The notes: generated from the sequence alone by a model not told the origin. A stretch of 16,892 bases of DNA from CBEUVQ01 sp965546615 (GCA_965546615.1 CBEUVQ010000042.1:1-16892), one strand, 5' to 3'. Shown: positions 7,645 to 14,093, numbered from the stretch's first letter. Program-made: numbers and translations.

Positions 7645-8062
7645 ACAGCACATGGGTTAAGTCCAACAGCAGCCAAAGCTGATCTTCTTTTTTTACTACA
7701 CCGCGCAAAAAATCTGCATCATTGCTTACCATATGCGGCGGTTCTACTTCTGATTCAGAATAACGACCAACTTCCAGCACACGGTCTACAATCATGCCTA
7801 CCTTGCTGTCGTTGTTTTCGACTACTACAATTCTGGTTTCATCGTCGGCTTCTTTTTCTTGGAGACCTAAGCGCCGATTTAAGTTAATTACCGGCAAAAT
7901 TGTACCCCGTAAATTGATAATTCCTTCTAAATAATAATTGGCGTTGGGAATGCGGGTAACATCAGTCATACGAATAATTTCCTGGGTTTCCTGAATGGGC
8001 AGGGCATATTTTTGATCTGCCAGTTGAAAAACTACCAGTTGATTTTCACTCACGTCTGCCAT
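7643..8062 (-). CDS. cheW: Chemotaxis coupling protein CheW (stand-alone)
   Basis: A 139-residue single CheW domain: QLVVFQLADQKYALPIQETQEIIR, the IPNANYYLEGIINLRGTILPVINL core with NRRLG, then IVDRVLEV and FLRGVVKKEDQLWLLLDL. CheW bridges chemoreceptors and the CheA kinase at the cytoplasmic membrane. The frame is open to 8092, but the ATG at 8060-8062 (MADVSENQL) is preferred because AAGGAGG lies 7 nt before it on the - strand; the upstream ATG would place that site inside the gene. No che or mcp gene is adjacent, so it is an orphan adaptor here. It converges on the heme operon and diverges from the hyd operon. Confidence 0.93.
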   Translation of the reverse strand: MADVSENQLVVFQLADQKYALPIQETQEIIRMTDVTRIPNANYYLEGIINLRGTILPVINLNRRLGLQEKEADDETRIVVVENNDSKVGMIVDRVLEVGRYSESEVEPPHMVSNDADFLRGVVKKEDQLWLLLDLTHVL

Positions 8063-8202
8063 GATAAAACCTCCTTTGGGTTTATTAATCAAGAGTTTTG
8101 CGATTATTAGTTGATTTTTCGTTTATTCGACATAGTGATAAAATAATCCTCTTACAGTGTTAAAATAAGGTAGTTGGATAATGTCGCACTGTTGGATTGA
8201 AT

Positions 8203-8216
8203 TTTCTAAATAGAAA
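8203..8216. promoter_or_regulatory. Possible operator dyad upstream of the hyd promoter
   Basis: A short palindrome, TTTCTA-AA-TAGAAA, centred about 20 bp upstream of the -35 box at 8237. Position and symmetry fit an activator or repressor site; the binding protein is unknown. Dyads this short in AT-rich DNA also arise by chance. Confidence 0.3.
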
Positions 8217-8236
8217 CAAATTTCAAGCGATGGTTG

Positions 8237-8265
8237 TTGACTGGCTGCCAATTAGAGGGTATAAT
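8237..8265 (+). promoter_or_regulatory. Sigma-A type promoter of the hydrogenase maturation operon
   Basis: -35 TTGACT (8237-8242), a 17-nt spacer, and a perfect -10 TATAAT (8260-8265). Transcription should start near 8271-8273, giving a leader of about 175 nt before the first gene. Confidence 0.85.
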
Positions 8266-8271
8266 AGCAGT

Positions 8272-8428
8272 AACAACCTAAGGTTAAAGGGTTACCTGAG
8301 ACTAAGGGTTGACAACTGAGGTTGTTCCCTGAGGGAAAGGGCATCTGCCTAATGCCAAGGGGTGCACCAATGAGTGTTTTTTTACGCCATTAGTGCGCCC
8401 GTTTCCTAGTCAGGGAACGGGCTTTTTT
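8272..8428 (+). ncRNA. Structured 5' leader with overlapping terminator and antiterminator helices (unidentified attenuator or riboswitch candidate)
   Basis: The leader can fold into several helices. AACAACCT (8272-8279) pairs with AGGTTGTT (8319-8326). Alternatives are GACAAC-TGAG-GTTGTT (8311-8326), TTCCC-TGA-GGGAA (8325-8337) and GGCAT/ATGCC (8340-8355). GGGTGCACCAATG (8360-8372) pairs with CATTAGTGCGCCC (8388-8400) with one wobble and one mismatch. The terminator 5' arm (8397-8406) can also pair with GGAAAGGGC (8334-8342), leaving one bulged G. So two upstream helices are incompatible with the terminator, the usual logic of a transcriptional attenuator. It does not match T-box, TPP, cobalamin, SAM, FMN or glycine consensus elements that I can recall. 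No leader peptide with clustered codons is evident. Confidence 0.55.
8397..8428 (+). terminator. Intrinsic terminator inside the hyd operon leader
   Basis: A 10-bp stem GCCCGTTTCC (8397-8406) / GGGAACGGGC (8413-8422) with one U-G wobble, loop TAGTCA, and six Ts at 8423-8428. It stands 19 nt before the start codon of the first hyd gene and downstream of its promoter, so it must be read through for expression. Confidence 0.88.
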
Positions 8429-8447
8429 GATCTAAGGGGTGATATAT

Positions 8448-8708
8448 TTGGATCAACGCATCGGTGTTGTTGGTATTGTAGTAGAAGACCGCAGCAAAGC
8501 GGCGCAAATTAACGGCATTTTAAGCGACCACAGCGACATCATCATTGGGCGCATGGGTGTGCCTCACCGCAGTAAAGATTTAAGTGTGATTGCTTTAATC
8601 GTGGAAGGGACTACGGATCAGCTTGGATCTTTAACCGGCAAGCTTGGCAGCATCAAAGGCATTCAAGTAAAATCGGCATTAAGCAGTAAAATCAGCGCCT
8701 TAAAGTAG
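8448..8708 (+). CDS. TM1266-type iron-only hydrogenase system regulator (small ACT-fold protein)
   Basis: An 86-residue protein matching the TM1266 family found next to [FeFe]-hydrogenase maturation genes: QRIGVVGIVVEDRSKAAQINGILSDH, IIIGRMGVPHRSKDLSVIALIVEGTTDQLGSLTGKLGSIKGIQVKSAL. The fold is a single ferredoxin-like/ACT-type domain like the C-terminal part of NikR, without a DNA-binding domain; the family name says regulator but the mechanism is unproven. The TTG at 8448 is chosen because AAGGGGTGA (8434-8442) is a proper ribosome binding site for it. A GTG at 8439 would lie inside that site. It is first in the operon, 12 nt before hydF. Confidence 0.88.
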   Translation: MDQRIGVVGIVVEDRSKAAQINGILSDHSDIIIGRMGVPHRSKDLSVIALIVEGTTDQLGSLTGKLGSIKGIQVKSALSSKISALK

Positions 8709-8720
8709 AAGGAGGTTGTG

Positions 8721-9941
8721 ATGTTAAACACACCGAAAGGCAACCGCTTACATATTGCGATATTTGGCTGCAGAAATGCAGGAAAATCAAGTTTAATTAA
8801 TTCATTAACCAACCAAGACATTGCCATCGTTTCTGAAGTAGCCGGTACAACCGCTGACCCGGTTTATAAAGCAATGGAAATTTTGCCAATCGGACCGGTA
8901 ATGATTATTGACACAGCGGGAATAGATGATGTCGGACCGCTTGGTGCACTGCGGGTAGAGAAATCCAAAGAAGTATTAAAAAAAACCGACATGGTTTTGC
9001 TGGTGGTTGATGCCGCCAAAGGGTTTACCCGTTATGAAGAAGAACTGATTGCGGAATGTAAGCAGCAAAACCTGCCGCTGGTGGCAGTGATTAATAAAAT
9101 AGATGTTACGTCAGTATCAGCAGACGAGATCGAAAAATATCAAGCCCGATATAATTTGCCGGTAGCAGCTGTTAGTGCTGTCACTAAACAGGGCATTGAC
9201 GAGTTGAAAATGAGCATTATTAAAAATGCTCCTACCGGTTGGGATGATCAGGTGATTATCGGCGACCTTTTGGAGCCCAAAGATGTTGTTGTGTTAGTCA
9301 CGCCTATCGACAGGGCTGCTCCGAAAGGGAGATTGATTTTACCGCAAGTGCAAACCATCCGTGACATTTTGGATCATGATGCTGCAGCGGTGGTGGTTAA
9401 AGAAACTGAACTTAAAGATACATTAAGCAAACTTGGATTTAGACCCAAACTGGTTGTAACCGATTCCCAGGCCTTTGCCGAGGTGAACGCTGTAACACCA
9501 CCTGATCTACCGCTTACTTCGTTCTCTATTTTGTTTGCGCGCTACAAAGGGGATTTAGAGACACTGGTAGCAGGAGCAAAAGCAATTAAAGACTTAAAAG
9601 CGGGTGACAAAGTACTTATTGCGGAAGCATGTACTCATCACCGTGTGGAAGATGATATCGGTACAGTTAAAATACCCAATTGGATGAACAAGTTTGTTGG
9701 CGGAGAGCTGCATTTTGATCATGTCAGCGGCACTAAATTTCCGGAGAACTTGGCGGAATACAAACTGGTGCTGCACTGTGGAGCATGTATGATTAACCGC
9801 CGCGAAATGCTTTCCCGTCTGATGCAGGTGCAAAAGTCAGGTGTGCCGGTTGTCAATTACGGTGTCGCCATTGCCTATTTGCACAACATTCTGCCCCGGG
9901 TGCTGTCACCGTTTCCCAATCTATTAAAAATATTGAACTAA
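8721..9941 (+). CDS. hydF: [FeFe]-hydrogenase H-cluster maturation GTPase HydF
   Basis: A 406-residue protein. N-terminal GTPase domain: P-loop GCRNAGKSS at 16-24, switch AGTTADPV at 41-48, DTAG at 64-67, NKID at 125-128. C-terminal cluster domain: C304-x-H306-x45-H352-C353-x2-C356, the HydF CxHx(44-53)HCxxC signature binding a [4Fe-4S] cluster. HydF is the scaffold on which HydE and HydG products are assembled into the 2Fe subcluster and passed to apo-HydA. The ATG at 8721 follows AAGGAGG (8709-8715) by 5 nt; a GTG at 8718 is too close to that site. The order TM1266-HydF-HydE-HydG with short gaps indicates one operon. Confidence 0.97.
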   Translation: MLNTPKGNRLHIAIFGCRNAGKSSLINSLTNQDIAIVSEVAGTTADPVYKAMEILPIGPVMIIDTAGIDDVGPLGALRVEKSKEVLKKTDMVLLVVDAAKGFTRYEEELIAECKQQNLPLVAVINKIDVTSVSADEIEKYQARYNLPVAAVSAVTKQGIDELKMSIIKNAPTGWDDQVIIGDLLEPKDVVVLVTPIDRAAPKGRLILPQVQTIRDILDHDAAAVVVKETELKDTLSKLGFRPKLVVTDSQAFAEVNAVTPPDLPLTSFSILFARYKGDLETLVAGAKAIKDLKAGDKVLIAEACTHHRVEDDIGTVKIPNWMNKFVGGELHFDHVSGTKFPENLAEYKLVLHCGACMINRREMLSRLMQVQKSGVPVVNYGVAIAYLHNILPRVLSPFPNLLKILN

Positions 9942-9965
9942 TCTCAGCCTGCAAGGAGGAAGGGA

Positions 9966-11030
9966 ATGGACCGATTTCAAGCAGTTTTGGAAAAAGCGGC
10001 TTTGGGAGAGCAGTTATTTAAAGAAGATATTATTGTGCTGTTAAATGCCAAACCGGGCAGTGAGCAGCAGCAGCTTTTTTCTTTGGCAGAAAAAATCAGA
10101 GTAAAGCATCACGGAAATGAGGTGCACTTACGGGGAATTATTGAGTTTTCTAACTACTGCCGCAATGACTGCCTTTACTGTGGGTTAAGGCGCAGCAATA
10201 AAAATGTTGCTCGCTATCGGATGACGCCTGAAGAAGTGTTGAAAGCAGCGGCAGAAGCAATTTCGCTGGGATTTAATACCATTGTGCTGCAGTCCGGTGA
10301 AGACGGTTGGTATGATATCGATACATTATGCACGATGGTTTCCGAAATCAAAAACATTAAAAATGTTGCAATAACTTTAAGCATCGGCGAAAGAAGCAAA
10401 GAAGATTATCAAACGCTTTATGCCGCCGGTGCTGACCGGTTCCTGATTAAGCACGAAACCGCCGATCCGGCGTTATTTGAGTATTTAAGACCCGGCACCA
10501 GTTTTTCCAAGCGGCTGCTGTGTTTAAAACAGCTGAAGGAGATTGGTTACCAAACCGGCTCCGGCAATATGGTTGGTCTGCCGGGGCAAACCGTAGAAAC
10601 ATTGGCCGAAGATATCCTGCTTTTAAAAGAACTGGATGTTGAAATGGCCGGTATCGGTCCGTTTATCCCGCATCATCAAACCCCGTTGGCAGATCACCCT
10701 GCCGGTGATTTAATACTGACACTGAAAACGTTGGCGGTGACAAGGCTGATGCTGCCGCTGACCCACCTGCCGGCGACAACCGCCGCCGGTACGCTGCATC
10801 CGGAAGGGCGGAAATTGGCTTTGAGTTGTGGGGCAAATGTAATCATGCCTAACGTAACGCCGCTTATGTACCGGCAGTTATATCAAATATACCCGAACAA
10901 AGCCGGTTTAACGGATGATCCTAAACAATCGGTACATAAAATTGTGCAGTTAATTAATGAAGCGGGGCGTACAGTGGCGACCGGCCGTGGTGATTCGCCG
11001 AAGGAAGTTTTTCAAAGTGATAATATATAA
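9966..11030 (+). CDS. hydE: [FeFe]-hydrogenase maturation radical SAM enzyme HydE
   Basis: A 354-residue radical SAM TIM-barrel protein. The motif C65-C69-C72 (NYCRNDCLYCGLR) binds the [4Fe-4S] cluster. VLQSGEDGWYD, LSIGERS, FLIKHETAD and the GSGNMVGLPGQT segment are typical of HydE and the related BioB/PylB group, and AGIGPFIPHHQTPL near residue 227 is HydE-like. HydE acts on the HydG-derived Fe complex during synthesis of the bridging dithiomethylamine of the H-cluster. AAGGAGGAAGGG directly precedes the ATG at 9966, 24 nt after hydF. BioB and PylB are excluded by motif details and the maturation operon. Confidence 0.95.
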   Translation: MDRFQAVLEKAALGEQLFKEDIIVLLNAKPGSEQQQLFSLAEKIRVKHHGNEVHLRGIIEFSNYCRNDCLYCGLRRSNKNVARYRMTPEEVLKAAAEAISLGFNTIVLQSGEDGWYDIDTLCTMVSEIKNIKNVAITLSIGERSKEDYQTLYAAGADRFLIKHETADPALFEYLRPGTSFSKRLLCLKQLKEIGYQTGSGNMVGLPGQTVETLAEDILLLKELDVEMAGIGPFIPHHQTPLADHPAGDLILTLKTLAVTRLMLPLTHLPATTAAGTLHPEGRKLALSCGANVIMPNVTPLMYRQLYQIYPNKAGLTDDPKQSVHKIVQLINEAGRTVATGRGDSPKEVFQSDNI

Positions 11031-11066
11031 TAACTGCCAGCGATGCTGGAGAAAGGTGGGAAAAAT

Positions 11067-12515
11067 ATGGCTGTAAACTTAAGAAAAGAACAATGGCAGC
11101 CTGCCGATTTTATTAACGACGAACAAATTTGGAAAGATTTAGAAGAGGGAAAAAAAGCCTCTAAGGATGAAATAAAAGCAATTATTGAAAAAGCCCGCAA
11201 GTCAGAGAGAGCTACTGCCTTGGCCCCTACTGAGGTAGCTGCTCTTCTGCAAACAGATGATCCTGAGCTGCTTGAAATGATGTTTGCGGCTGCCAAAGAA
11301 GTAAAAGAAAAAATATACGGAAAACGCTTGGTGCTCTTTGCTCCGCTGTATATCAGCAGCCACTGTATTAATAACTGTGTTTACTGCGGCTACCGCCGGG
11401 ATAACCAGTTTAAGCGCAGCAAACTGACGATGGAAGAAGTGGTGGAAGAAGTAAAAGCATTGGAAGAAATGGGTCACAAGCGCTTAGCTCTGGAAGCCGG
11501 TGAACATCCGCTGGAGTGCCCGATTGAATACGTGCTGGACACTATTAAAACCATTTACAGTGTTAAGCTGAAGAACGGCAGTATTCGACGGGTGAACGTT
11601 AATATTGCCGCCACTACAGTTGAGGATTATGCCAAGCTTAAAGAAGTAGGTATTGGCACCTATATTTTGTTTCAAGAAACTTATCACCGTGAAACTTACA
11701 AAAAAATGCATCCCAGCGGTCCAAAAGCAGATTATGACTGGCATACCACTGCGATGGATCGGGCGATGCAGGGCGGTATAGATGATGTTGGTATCGGAGC
11801 GTTATTTGGCTTATATGACCATAAGTTTGAAGTAATGGGCTTAATCTATCATGCTTTGCATTTAGAAGAAAAATTTGGAGTTGGTCCGCATACCATTTCT
11901 GTTCCGCGAATGCGCGAGGCCGGCGGCGTAAACTTAGAAACCTTTCCTCATTTAGTATCAGATGAAGATTTTGCTAAACTGATTGCCGTGCTGCGCTTAT
12001 CAGTGCCTTATACCGGTATGATTTTATCTACCCGTGAAAAGCCGGAATATCGCGACCGGCTGATTAAATATGGTATTTCTCAAATCAGTGCCGGTTCTTG
12101 CACCGGGGTTGGTGGTTACGTAGATCGTATCAAATCTGAAGAAGCCAACGAAAAAGTAGAGAGAGAAAGACCGCAGTTTGAAGTAGAAGACACCCGCAGT
12201 GTTGGCGAGATATTGCGCAATGTGTGCAGCCAAGGGTATTTACCCAGCTACTGCACTGCTTGTTATCGCCAAGGACGTACCGGTGACCGCTTTATGTCAC
12301 TGGCTAAAACCGGGGAAATTCAAAATGTTTGTCAGCCAAACGCTATTTTAACCTTTAAAGAGTATTTGTTAGATTATGCTTCGCCGGAAACCAGAGAAGT
12401 TGGCGAGCGCACCATAAAAGAACATTTGAATGAAATTAAATCTCCGCAGATCAGAAAGCTTACCGAAGAAAGGCTGAAGCTGCTGGAAGAAGGCGAGCGG
12501 GACTTGTACTTCTAG
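11067..12515 (+). CDS. hydG: [FeFe]-hydrogenase maturation radical SAM tyrosine lyase HydG
   Basis: A 482-residue protein. N-terminal radical SAM motif C100-C104-C107 (SHCINNCVYCGYRR); C-terminal auxiliary cluster motif C396-x2-C399-x22-C422, diagnostic of HydG against its relative ThiH; H275 in GPHTISVPR is in place to be the dangler-iron ligand. HydG cleaves tyrosine to p-cresol and dehydroglycine and yields the CO and cyanide ligands of the H-cluster. The frame is open to 11043, but the ATG at 11067 (MAVNLRKEQW) follows AAAGGTGGG at a normal distance and matches the family start. It lies 36 nt after hydE and closes the operon ahead of two hairpins. Confidence 0.97.
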   Translation: MAVNLRKEQWQPADFINDEQIWKDLEEGKKASKDEIKAIIEKARKSERATALAPTEVAALLQTDDPELLEMMFAAAKEVKEKIYGKRLVLFAPLYISSHCINNCVYCGYRRDNQFKRSKLTMEEVVEEVKALEEMGHKRLALEAGEHPLECPIEYVLDTIKTIYSVKLKNGSIRRVNVNIAATTVEDYAKLKEVGIGTYILFQETYHRETYKKMHPSGPKADYDWHTTAMDRAMQGGIDDVGIGALFGLYDHKFEVMGLIYHALHLEEKFGVGPHTISVPRMREAGGVNLETFPHLVSDEDFAKLIAVLRLSVPYTGMILSTREKPEYRDRLIKYGISQISAGSCTGVGGYVDRIKSEEANEKVERERPQFEVEDTRSVGEILRNVCSQGYLPSYCTACYRQGRTGDRFMSLAKTGEIQNVCQPNAILTFKEYLLDYASPETREVGERTIKEHLNEIKSPQIRKLTEERLKLLEEGERDLYF

Positions 12516-12532
12516 GCTAACGCTCAGCTTAC

Positions 12533-12557
12533 CTGCACCGCTGCAGCAGCGGTGCAG
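12533..12557 (+). other. GC-rich stem-loop between hydG and the terminator
   Basis: A perfect 11-bp stem CTGCACCGCTG / CAGCGGTGCAG with a 3-nt loop CAG, 17 nt after the hydG stop. There is no U-tract directly behind it, so on its own it is not a canonical terminator; it may protect the mRNA 3' end or strengthen the terminator that follows. Confidence 0.75.
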
Positions 12558-12561
12558 CATT

Positions 12562-12595
12562 AAATTAGGGTTCTGCTTTAGCAGAACCCTAATTT
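12562..12595. terminator. Bidirectional intrinsic terminator between hydG and htpX
   Basis: A perfect 15-bp stem AAATTAGGGTTCTGC / GCAGAACCCTAATTT around a TTTA loop, with T-rich tails on both strands (TTAATTTT on +). It separates the converging hyd operon and htpX, whose stop codon is at 12605. Confidence 0.93.
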
Positions 12596-12604
12596 TTAAT
12601 TTTA

Positions 12605-13450
12605 TTATCTCATGCGCTGCAAACGGGCCACCCGTTCCCGGGTTGTAGGGTGGGTGCTGAACAGTTTGGCCAATGATGCCCCGGAGAGCGGGTTAACAAT
12701 AAACAAGTGCGAAGCGGCCGGATTTACCTGCATAGGAATTTTGTGCGCAGCCTGTTCTAATTTCAACAGCGCATTGGCTAATCCTTGCGGGCTGCCGGCG
12801 ATTTCTGCCCCGGTGGCGTCTGCGCCGAATTCACGCGAACGGGAGATGGCCAACTGGATAATGGTTGCGGCTATCGGTGCTAAAATAGCTAATACCAGTG
12901 CGCCAAGTCCGCCAACACCGCCTTCTTCGTCATTGTTGCCGCCAAAGCCGCCAAAAATTGCTGTCCACTGCAGCATGTTGGCAATCATAGTGATTGCGCC
13001 GGCTATACTGGCAGCAATTGTACTTACCAAGACGTCACGGTTTTTGATATGCGCCAGCTCATGAGCCAGTACACCTTCCAATTCTTCGCGATTCATCATC
13101 CGAATTAAACCTTCGGTAACCGCAACTGCAGAATGTTCCGGGTTGCGTCCGGTGGCAAAGGCATTGGGCTGCTGTGACGGGGTTAAATAGAGTCTTGGCA
13201 TCGGTAAGCCGGCACGTTCTGTTAAGCGGCGCACAATGGCGTACAGCTCCGGTGCCTGCTGCTCTGAAATCGGCTGTGAACGGGTCATTGCAATAGCTAT
13301 TTTGTCACTGCTGAAATAACTGAAAAAATTCATCGCTAAAGAGATCAAAAAGAAGACCAATGCTCCTGCCTGTCCGAAAATGGCGTTGCCCATAAGCACC
13401 AAAAGTACAGTTAAACCGGTCATTAAAGCAAAAGCTTTAAGATTGTTCAT
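12605..13450 (-). CDS. htpX: HtpX-type M48 membrane zinc metalloprotease
   Basis: A 281-residue M48B protease. Two N-terminal membrane helices (about residues 4-22 and 27-47) are followed by a soluble part with the zinc motif H130-E131-x2-H134 (VLAHELAHIKNRD) and the third ligand E207 (SREFGADATGAEI). Two further hydrophobic segments flank a glycine-rich loop (about 141-168 and 181-203). Between them, LYLTPSQQPNAFATGRNPEHSAVAVTEGL is a family signature. HtpX degrades damaged or misassembled membrane proteins in stress responses, with the catalytic domain in the cytoplasm. The ATG at 13448-13450 has GGGGAGGGG about 12 nt upstream, slightly long. Neighbours give no functional link. Confidence 0.95.
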   Translation of the reverse strand: MNNLKAFALMTGLTVLLVLMGNAIFGQAGALVFFLISLAMNFFSYFSSDKIAIAMTRSQPISEQQAPELYAIVRRLTERAGLPMPRLYLTPSQQPNAFATGRNPEHSAVAVTEGLIRMMNREELEGVLAHELAHIKNRDVLVSTIAASIAGAITMIANMLQWTAIFGGFGGNNDEEGGVGGLGALVLAILAPIAATIIQLAISRSREFGADATGAEIAGSPQGLANALLKLEQAAHKIPMQVNPAASHLFIVNPLSGASLAKLFSTHPTTRERVARLQRMR

Positions 13451-13556
13451 AGTAAGTTCAAACCCCTCCCCAAAAATTTTGTTTTAATATTAGAATTTTT
13501 AATAGCAAAATTTTACACATTTTAACCTGGATAATATAATGCTTAGAGAAATTGTT

Positions 13557-13575
13557 TTACATTCTATTCCTCCTT
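13557..13575 (-). promoter_or_regulatory. Strong Shine-Dalgarno followed by an ATG-TAA start-stop element in the htpX leader
   Basis: On the - strand, AAGGAGGA (13575 to 13568), 5 nt, then ATG (13562-13560) directly followed by TAA (13559-13557). This is the best ribosome binding site in the 150-nt htpX leader yet it serves a one-codon frame. It may be a ribosome-stalling or translation-control element, or a remnant of a lost small gene. Confidence 0.4.
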
Positions 13576-13581
13576 AAATGA

Positions 13582-13618
13582 TTTTGTATAATATTCCTCC
13601 AATATATATTATACAAAA
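13582..13618. promoter_or_regulatory. Long perfect inverted repeat covering the htpX promoter -10 region (candidate operator)
   Basis: TTTTGTATAATAT (13582-13594) and its exact complement ATATTATACAAAA (13606-13618) flank an 11-nt centre. The right arm contains the -10 hexamer of the - strand htpX promoter, so a dimeric regulator bound here would block RNA polymerase. Transcription would start within the centre, so the repeat would not form an RNA hairpin in the htpX mRNA. Confidence 0.55.
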
Positions 13619-13636
13619 AATTGAAGTTGAAGTAAA
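13608..13636 (-). promoter_or_regulatory. Likely promoter of htpX
   Basis: On the - strand, -35 TTTACT (13636-13631), a 17-nt spacer and a perfect -10 TATAAT (13613-13608). The start would be near 13601, giving a leader of about 150 nt. The -35 matches consensus at 4 of 6 positions. Confidence 0.5.
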
Positions 13637-13664
13637 TATGCTCAATATCATAATTAATAAATAA

Positions 13665-13685
13665 GCCGTTCTGAACCAGAACGGC
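13665..13685 (-). terminator. Hairpin terminator after the XRE-family gene
   Basis: A perfect 9-bp stem GCCGTTCTG / CAGAACGGC with an AAC loop, 11 nt past the stop codon of the - strand regulator gene and followed on that strand by the T-rich TTATTTATTAATTA. The U-tract is interrupted, so efficiency may be moderate. Confidence 0.7.
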
Positions 13686-13696
13686 AAGTTACCTCA

Positions 13697-14050
13697 TCAG
13701 TAGGGATCTTCGTCTTTGCATTTGATTTTTGCGGTTTGACTGGGGTGAGTATCTTTAGTAGCGTTACGTATTGCTTCAATATAGTTATCTGCGTCTTGAA
13801 AATCTTCACCAACTAAAAATTTAATTGATACATCACAAATTTCTGCGATTTTTTTTATATGTTCATAATCGGGGTAATACTTGCCCGATTCCAATACCGC
13901 AATAATATGGGGTTGTTCTTCCATAGCATCAGCTAACATTTTTCGGGTATAGCCAAAACCTACTTGGGCTGATTTAAGCATCCGCGCTTTTCTGATATTT
14001 AAGCCGATTTTTGTGCTTTCATAAAAAGGCAATCCCTTCACTCCCTGCAA
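13697..14050 (-). CDS. Small XRE/Cro-like helix-turn-helix transcriptional regulator
   Basis: Up to 117 residues. A helix-turn-helix of the XRE type occupies about residues 34-80: GYTRKMLADAMEEQPHIIAVLESGKYYPDYEHIKKIAEICDVSIKFLVGE. The C-terminal tail of about 30 residues is hydrophilic. It probably binds DNA as a dimer; targets are unknown. The start is uncertain: TTG at 14050 gives 117 aa, GTG at 14041 gives 114 aa, and TTG at 14032 (MPFYESTKI) gives 111 aa with GGGAG 8 nt upstream, which I find as plausible. It has its own consensus promoter and terminator, so it is monocistronic. The htpX-proximal inverted repeat just downstream is a candidate target, on position only. Confidence 0.82.
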   Translation of the reverse strand: MQGVKGLPFYESTKIGLNIRKARMLKSAQVGFGYTRKMLADAMEEQPHIIAVLESGKYYPDYEHIKKIAEICDVSIKFLVGEDFQDADNYIEAIRNATKDTHPSQTAKIKCKDEDPY

Positions 14051-14093
14051 AACAACCCGATATTAATTGTAACTCTATTTTAATTCTGCTTAG

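Noticed and set aside
8063..8092. Ten-residue N-terminal extension of CheW (MINKPKGGFI)
   Set aside because: The sequence encoding KGG is the AAGGAGG ribosome binding site for the downstream ATG.
8291..8365. Resemblance of the hyd leader to a TPP riboswitch (CTGAGA, then CTGCCTAATGCC, then GGGGTGC)
   Set aside because: The motif order and spacing do not match the TPP aptamer, the conserved ACCCTTTGAACCTGAT block is missing, and the genes are unrelated to thiamine.
8358..8400. T-box element suggested by GGGGTGCACC near the hyd terminator
   Set aside because: The T-box core AGGGTGGNACCGCG is not present, no stem I specifier structure is seen, and the downstream genes are not amino-acid related.
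8439..8447. GTG at 8439 as the start of the TM1266-type gene
   Set aside because: It lies inside the ribosome binding site AAGGGGTGA, and the family normally begins at the residues encoded from 8448.
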